DNA of 16,163 bases from Holosporales bacterium. GTDB lineage: Bacteria > Pseudomonadota > Alphaproteobacteria > BNTO01. Below, one piece after another: positions 12,741 through 16,163 of the stretch (positions are counted from its first letter, which is position 1; each line of letters opens with the position of its first letter). The position numbers were made by a program, and so were the translations under genes. The notes beneath the pieces are model-generated. The model saw only the letters and a program-made list of their open reading frames with translations. It was not told where the DNA came from and did not search any database. The DNA is taken from contig JAISRQ010000160.1 of NCBI GenBank assembly GCA_031273545.1, positions 1-16,163 on the forward strand, in the 5' to 3' direction.

Positions 12741-14584
12741 ATGCAACACATAAGAAATTTCGCAATTATTGCGCACATAGACCACGGCAAGTCAACTTTA
12801 GCAGACAGATTGATTGAGTTTTGTGGTGCACTGGATGCTCGCGAAATGAAAACGCAAGTACTAGACTCCATGGATATTGAGCGTGAACGTGGCATCACGA
12901 TCAAAGCTCAAACTGTGCGCCTCAATTACACAGCCGACAACGGGCAAACATATATTCTAAATTTAATTGACACCCCGGGGCATGTGGATTTCTCATACGA
13001 GGTAAGCCGCTCTCTTGCTGCATGCGAAGGGTCAATATTAGTTGTAGATGCAAGCCAGGGGGTCGAGGCGCAAACCCTAGCCAACGTTTATTATGCGATA
13101 GACAATAATCACGAAATTGTCCCTGTTTTGAATAAAATTGACCTTCCTGCAGCAGAGCCAGAACGCATAAAACGTCAAATTGAAGAAGTAACAGGCCTAG
13201 ATACTAGCAATGCCATAATGATTTCGGCCAAAACCGGAATCGGCATAAAAGATGTCCTAGAAGCAATTGTACACAGGCTCCCTGCGCCAAGCGTTACAGA
13301 GATTGATACTGGCGACAAGATCCTCCCCGTAAGCGACAATGTAGAGCTCTCCAGCCTTCCGCTAAAGGCATTGTTAATAGATAGTTGGTACGATGCATAC
13401 GCAGGGGTGATTGTGATCGTGCGAATTATTCAAGGGGCGTTACGTGCAGGGCAAAAGATACGGATGATGGAAGCTGGCGCTACGTATGATGCCGGGCAAG
13501 TCGGGTATTTTACGCCAAAGCGAGTCGACGCAAACGTTCTTTCCCCTGGGGAAGTTGGGTACATAACTGCCGGGATAAAACAGGTCGCAGACTGCCGTGT
13601 AGGAGACACAATAACAGAAGAACGACGCCCTGCCCTTCACGCGCTAAAAGGATTTCGTCCGTCCATTCCCGTTGTGTTTTGCAGCTTGTTCCCTTCGGAT
13701 GCGGATGAATTTGAAAAATTGCGCGATAGCTTGGAAAAGTTGCACCTAAATGATGCGAGCTTCCAGTATGAGCCGGAGCACTCCGGAGCACTCGGGTATG
13801 GTTTCCGGTGTGGGTTCCTTGGATTGTTGCACCTTGAAATAATGCAAGAACGGCTGGAGCGCGAGTTTAACTTAGACCTTATTACAACTGCACCAAGTGT
13901 CGTGTATAAAATACATTTGACGAACAATACCGTGATTGATTTACATAACCCTGTAGATATGCCAGATGTAGTAAAGATTGATTTCATGGAAGAGCCATGG
14001 ATCAAAGCTACGATTTTGGTTCCTACGAATACCTTGGTTCAATCCTTAGCCTGTGTACAGAGCGACGCGGAGAACAGGTAGACATAAGCTACGTTGGAAA
14101 CCGTGTCATGGTGGTGTACAGGCTTCCTCTAAACGAGGTGGTGTACGATTTTTATGACCGCCTCAAGTCCGTGAGTAGTGGGTATGCGTCGTTGGATTAT
14201 AGTTTGGATGGGTATAAAGAAGGGGACTTGGTAAAGGTCTCTATCTTAGTAAATGGGGAACCAATTGATGCGCTTTCGATGATTATAAACCGCGCGAGAG
14301 CAGAGTTTCGTGGGCGCATGCTTTGTGAGCGCTTAAAGGACTTGATACCCAAGCAATTGTTTAAGATTGCGATTCAGGCAGCAATTGGGGGCAAAATTAT
14401 TGCAAGGGAGACGATTTCCGCGATGAGGAAGGATGTGCTTGCGAAGTGCTATGGCGGTGACATAACGCGAAAGAGAAAGCTACTGGAGAAGCAAAAAGCT
14501 GGAAAGAAGCGCATGCGGCAGTTGGGGAATGTGGAGATTCCTCAGAGTGCGTTTATTGCGGCGTTAAAGATGCGCGATGAGTAG
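12741..14584 (+). pseudogene. lepA: lepA (elongation factor 4) interrupted by a one-base deletion near 14025
   Basis: LepA/EF4 is a translational GTPase that binds ribosomes and back-translocates them or aids initiation and assembly; it is dispensable in E. coli. The first frame (12741-14081) gives P-loop AHIDHGKS (11-18), switch I GITI (51-54), DTPGH (77-81), NKID (131-134), domain II and most of domain III up to EEPWIKATILVP (P428). There the frame is lost and 18 unrelated residues precede a stop. The second frame resumes at EYLGSILSLCTERRG (from 14027) and runs through the LepA-specific C-terminal domain to 14584. Between CCT (14022-14024) and GAA (14027-14029) only two bases remain where family members have one codon. 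Joined, the product would be about 614 residues, normal for LepA. There is no homopolymer or classical -1 slippery heptamer at the break. Recent inactivation, sequencing error or recoding are all possible. Confidence 0.9.
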
Positions 14585-14624
14585 GGGCGCGTACACAAGA
14601 GGAACGAGGGTGGGAGTGGCTATG

Positions 14625-16163
14625 TTAACTAGAAGTAGCCCCAGGAGCCGCCTCAACAGGCTCCATAATAACAACATTCCCTGTCCCTGTTATCACATTT
14701 ATCAAGTAGTCAGAACCTTTTGTACTTAACCCACTTTCTGAAAACTTTGTCCCCAAGTCTAACGTTCCAACCCCTGTACTGCTATTCGCAAACAGACCAA
14801 AATCACTTCTTTTAACAGAAAGCACACCATCTAGGTACGTGTATAAAGGACCATCATTTGATAAGTTCTGTACATCTTCCCCTAGCGTAAATATGAAGCT
14901 AGTAACCTTTGTTCCAAAATCAACACCACTTCCGCGTAATTTACTACAACTCGCCACTATCCCATTTCCAGCTATATTTTGCCCAACCATGCGCAGTGTT
15001 GTAATGTTTGAACCACTAAATGCGCCACTGTTAACCCCTGCAATTTTATCTGAAAACATTACATCCCTTAGAGGACAAGAAACGAATGCACTAGTACTAA
15101 TGTTCGTTACCTTCGGAAAATATACTGAGCTTAAACGCGAACAACCGTGGAATGCAACATGGCCAATTGACGTTGCCTTCAGAAAAGATACTGGGCTTAA
15201 GGTTAAGCTTTTACAATCGTAGAATGCGCAATAGCCAATGGAAGTTAAATTCGGCATGTTTACTGAGCTTAAGTTTGTACACTCGCGGAATTCACGATTG
15301 CTAAGGGTAGTTACACTCGGAAAAGATACTGAGCTTAAGCTTTTAAAACCGCGGAATGCACTAGCGCTAAGGGAAGTTACATTCGAAAAAGATAGTGATT
15401 GTAAGCTTGTACATCCAGAGAATGCGCTAACGCCAATGGAAGTGACGTCTTCTGGTCCGACTAGCTCCTTTAGAGATGATGCGCCATTAAATGCATCATT
15501 TTCAAGTAAGTCACTGCCCCAGCTTCTTATATTTATGAATTGTAGTTTGTTTGGAGAGGTTGCTAGGGTTTTGATGGAGTTTAGCAGTTCGGGAGTCATT
15601 GCTCCATCAACCATGTAAAGGCGCTCGAGGTTTATTAGGTCCAAATAGTTTAAGCCTGCTGGTAAGTAGTTATTAGTAATAACCATGCATGAATACGTGC
15701 TTAAAGCGGCTGTTCCATTAGGCAGAGATGATTGGTTTATAAGTATTAATGTGGTTAAACTGCGTATTACTAAAGTGATGCTGTTTTGTACTGTTTCTAA
15801 TACATTCTTTATGTTTGTAACATTTCCTGAGATTTGGGAGCGGTATCCCTCTAGGGTTACGGGGCCGGTGTTGATGAGCAGAACTACACTATTAAGGAGC
15901 CCTACTGCAGTATTTACGTTGGAGTTGAACGTAGCGACTAAATCGGAAGAGTAGGTGGCTTGTGTGGATATGATGGCGGAGATCGTTAGAGATATTGCTG
16001 AAACGGAGACGGTTTTAAGAAAACGCTTGACACAATTCGCCCTTCGTTGTTGAGTTGTTGAGTTGTTGAGTTGTTGAGTTGTTGAGTTGTTGAGTTGTTG
16101 AGTTGTTGAGTTGTTGAGTTGTTGAGTTGTTGAGTTGTTGAGTTGTTGAGTTGTTGAGTTGTT
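14625..16163 (-). CDS. Secreted BspA-type LRR protein, N-terminus truncated by the window edge
   Basis: The frame is open from the stop at 14625 to the window edge (512 residues visible). An ATG at 15686 is internal. In-frame coding upstream of it includes a signal-peptide-like VKRFLKTVSVSAISLTISA followed by IISTQA (about 16031-15960). No ATG, GTG or TTG occurs in frame between that segment and 16163, so the true start lies beyond the window and translation must cross the octamer tract, which encodes repeating QQLNNSTT. After a Val/Asn/Thr-rich region come about seven TpLRR repeats, such as VTSIGVSAFSGCTSLQSL and LTSIGYCAFYDCKSLTL, then a Gly/Ser/Thr-rich C-terminus ending EAAPGATSS. The repeat consensus is the type seen in BspA surface proteins. 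Only 40 bases separate it from the convergent lepA. Confidence 0.85.
   Translation of the reverse strand, partial: NNSTTQQLNNSTTQQLNNSTTQQLNNSTTQQLNNSTTQQRRANCVKRFLKTVSVSAISLTISAIISTQATYSSDLVATFNSNVNTAVGLLNSVVLLINTGPVTLEGYRSQISGNVTNIKNVLETVQNSITLVIRSLTTLILINQSSLPNGTAALSTYSCMVITNNYLPAGLNYLDLINLERLYMVDGAMTPELLNSIKTLATSPNKLQFINIRSWGSDLLENDAFNGASSLKELVGPEDVTSIGVSAFSGCTSLQSLSFSNVTSLSASAFRGFKSLSSVSFPSVTTLSNREFRECTNLSSVNMPNLTSIGYCAFYDCKSLTLSPVSFLKATSIGHVAFHGCSRLSSVYFPKVTNISTSAFVSCPLRDVMFSDKIAGVNSGAFSGSNITTLRMVGQNIAGNGIVASCSKLRGSGVDFGTKVTSFIFTLGEDVQNLSNDGPLYTYLDGVLSVKRSDFGLFANSSTGVGTLDLGTKFSESGLSTKGSDYLINVITGTGNVVIMEPVEAAPGATSS
15100..15490 (-). repeat. Degenerate tandem DNA repeat encoding LRR units
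   Basis: Blocks of about 66-69 bases recur, each with a version of GAAAAGATACTGAGCTTAA followed by a (G)CGGAATGCAC-like segment on the plus strand (near 15115, 15180, 15250, 15320 and 15385). They correspond to the 22-23-residue LRR units and suggest expansion by unequal exchange within the gene. Confidence 0.6.
16046..16163. repeat. Octanucleotide tandem repeat (GTTGTTGA)n
   Basis: There are fourteen perfect copies of the 8-bp unit plus six bases, reaching the window edge and presumably continuing. On the minus strand the unit lies in the LRR gene. It contains no stop in any frame and translates to the same cyclic octapeptide (QQLNNSTT) in all three. Because 8 is not a multiple of 3, gain or loss of one or two copies shifts the downstream frame. 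Confidence 0.97.

Noticed and set aside
14013..14034. Programmed -1 ribosomal frameshift in lepA
   Set aside because: No X-XXY-YYZ slippery heptamer in the zero frame and no obvious downstream stimulatory structure. LepA is not known to be recoded. A deletion or error is simpler.
14839..15618. Plus-strand open frames antisense to the second LRR gene
   Set aside because: Their repetitive look is the complement of the LRR-coding repeats. Start contexts are poor and the sense frame has clear LRR motifs.
14625..15686. ATG at 15686 as the real start of the second LRR gene
   Set aside because: It would discard an in-frame signal-peptide-like segment and a continuous open frame upstream. The frame stays open to the window edge.
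16046..16163. Octamer tract as a telomere or CRISPR-like array
   Set aside because: There are no spacers between units, and the tract lies in an open reading frame next to a signal-peptide segment. A simple-sequence coding repeat explains it better.

Overview
The window (about 16 kb, moderately AT-rich) looks like a chromosomal segment of a host-associated, probably obligately intracellular bacterium. Lon, RecJ and FabD read like alphaproteobacterial versions, so a Holosporales- or Rickettsiales-type endosymbiont of a eukaryote is my best guess. This rests on protein wording only, because no rRNA or other phylogenetic marker was analysed. Four conserved housekeeping genes (lon, fabD, recJ, lepA) alternate with six genes for proteins that carry apparent export signals and look host-directed: two BspA-type leucine-rich-repeat (LRR) proteins, two tandem Sel1-repeat paralogues, a small repeat-bearing secreted protein, and a secreted protein whose middle resembles eukaryotic SKP1.

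Layout, left to right. Positions 1-100 hold the 3' end of a group II intron, with an altered domain V and a well-formed domain VI. lon follows at 294-2630 (+), then a BspA-like LRR gene at 2796-4214 (+). A gene-free stretch at 4215-4408 carries a minus-strand terminator and a long unexplained hairpin. On the minus strand come a small secreted protein (4409-4843), fabD (4980-5969) and two Sel1-repeat paralogues (6119-7912 and 8123-9760). The paralogues arose by tandem duplication and share promoter and Shine-Dalgarno architecture. recJ (9940-11688, +) is followed by the SKP1-like secreted protein (11759-12466, -). lepA (12741-14584, +) is interrupted by a one-base deletion. The window ends in a second BspA-like LRR gene on the minus strand (14625 to beyond 16163). 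Its N-terminal coding region runs into an octanucleotide tandem repeat that reaches the window edge.

The housekeeping genes are unrelated to each other and do not form an operon; each appears to have its own start region. The secreted genes probably act outside the cell or in the host: LRR and Sel1 proteins as interaction scaffolds, and the SKP1-like protein possibly on host ubiquitin ligases. The strongest leads are the octamer tract as an ON/OFF contingency switch, the SKP1-like protein (with hints of a related fold in the Sel1 N-termini), the lepA frameshift, and the structured gene-free region at 4290-4369.
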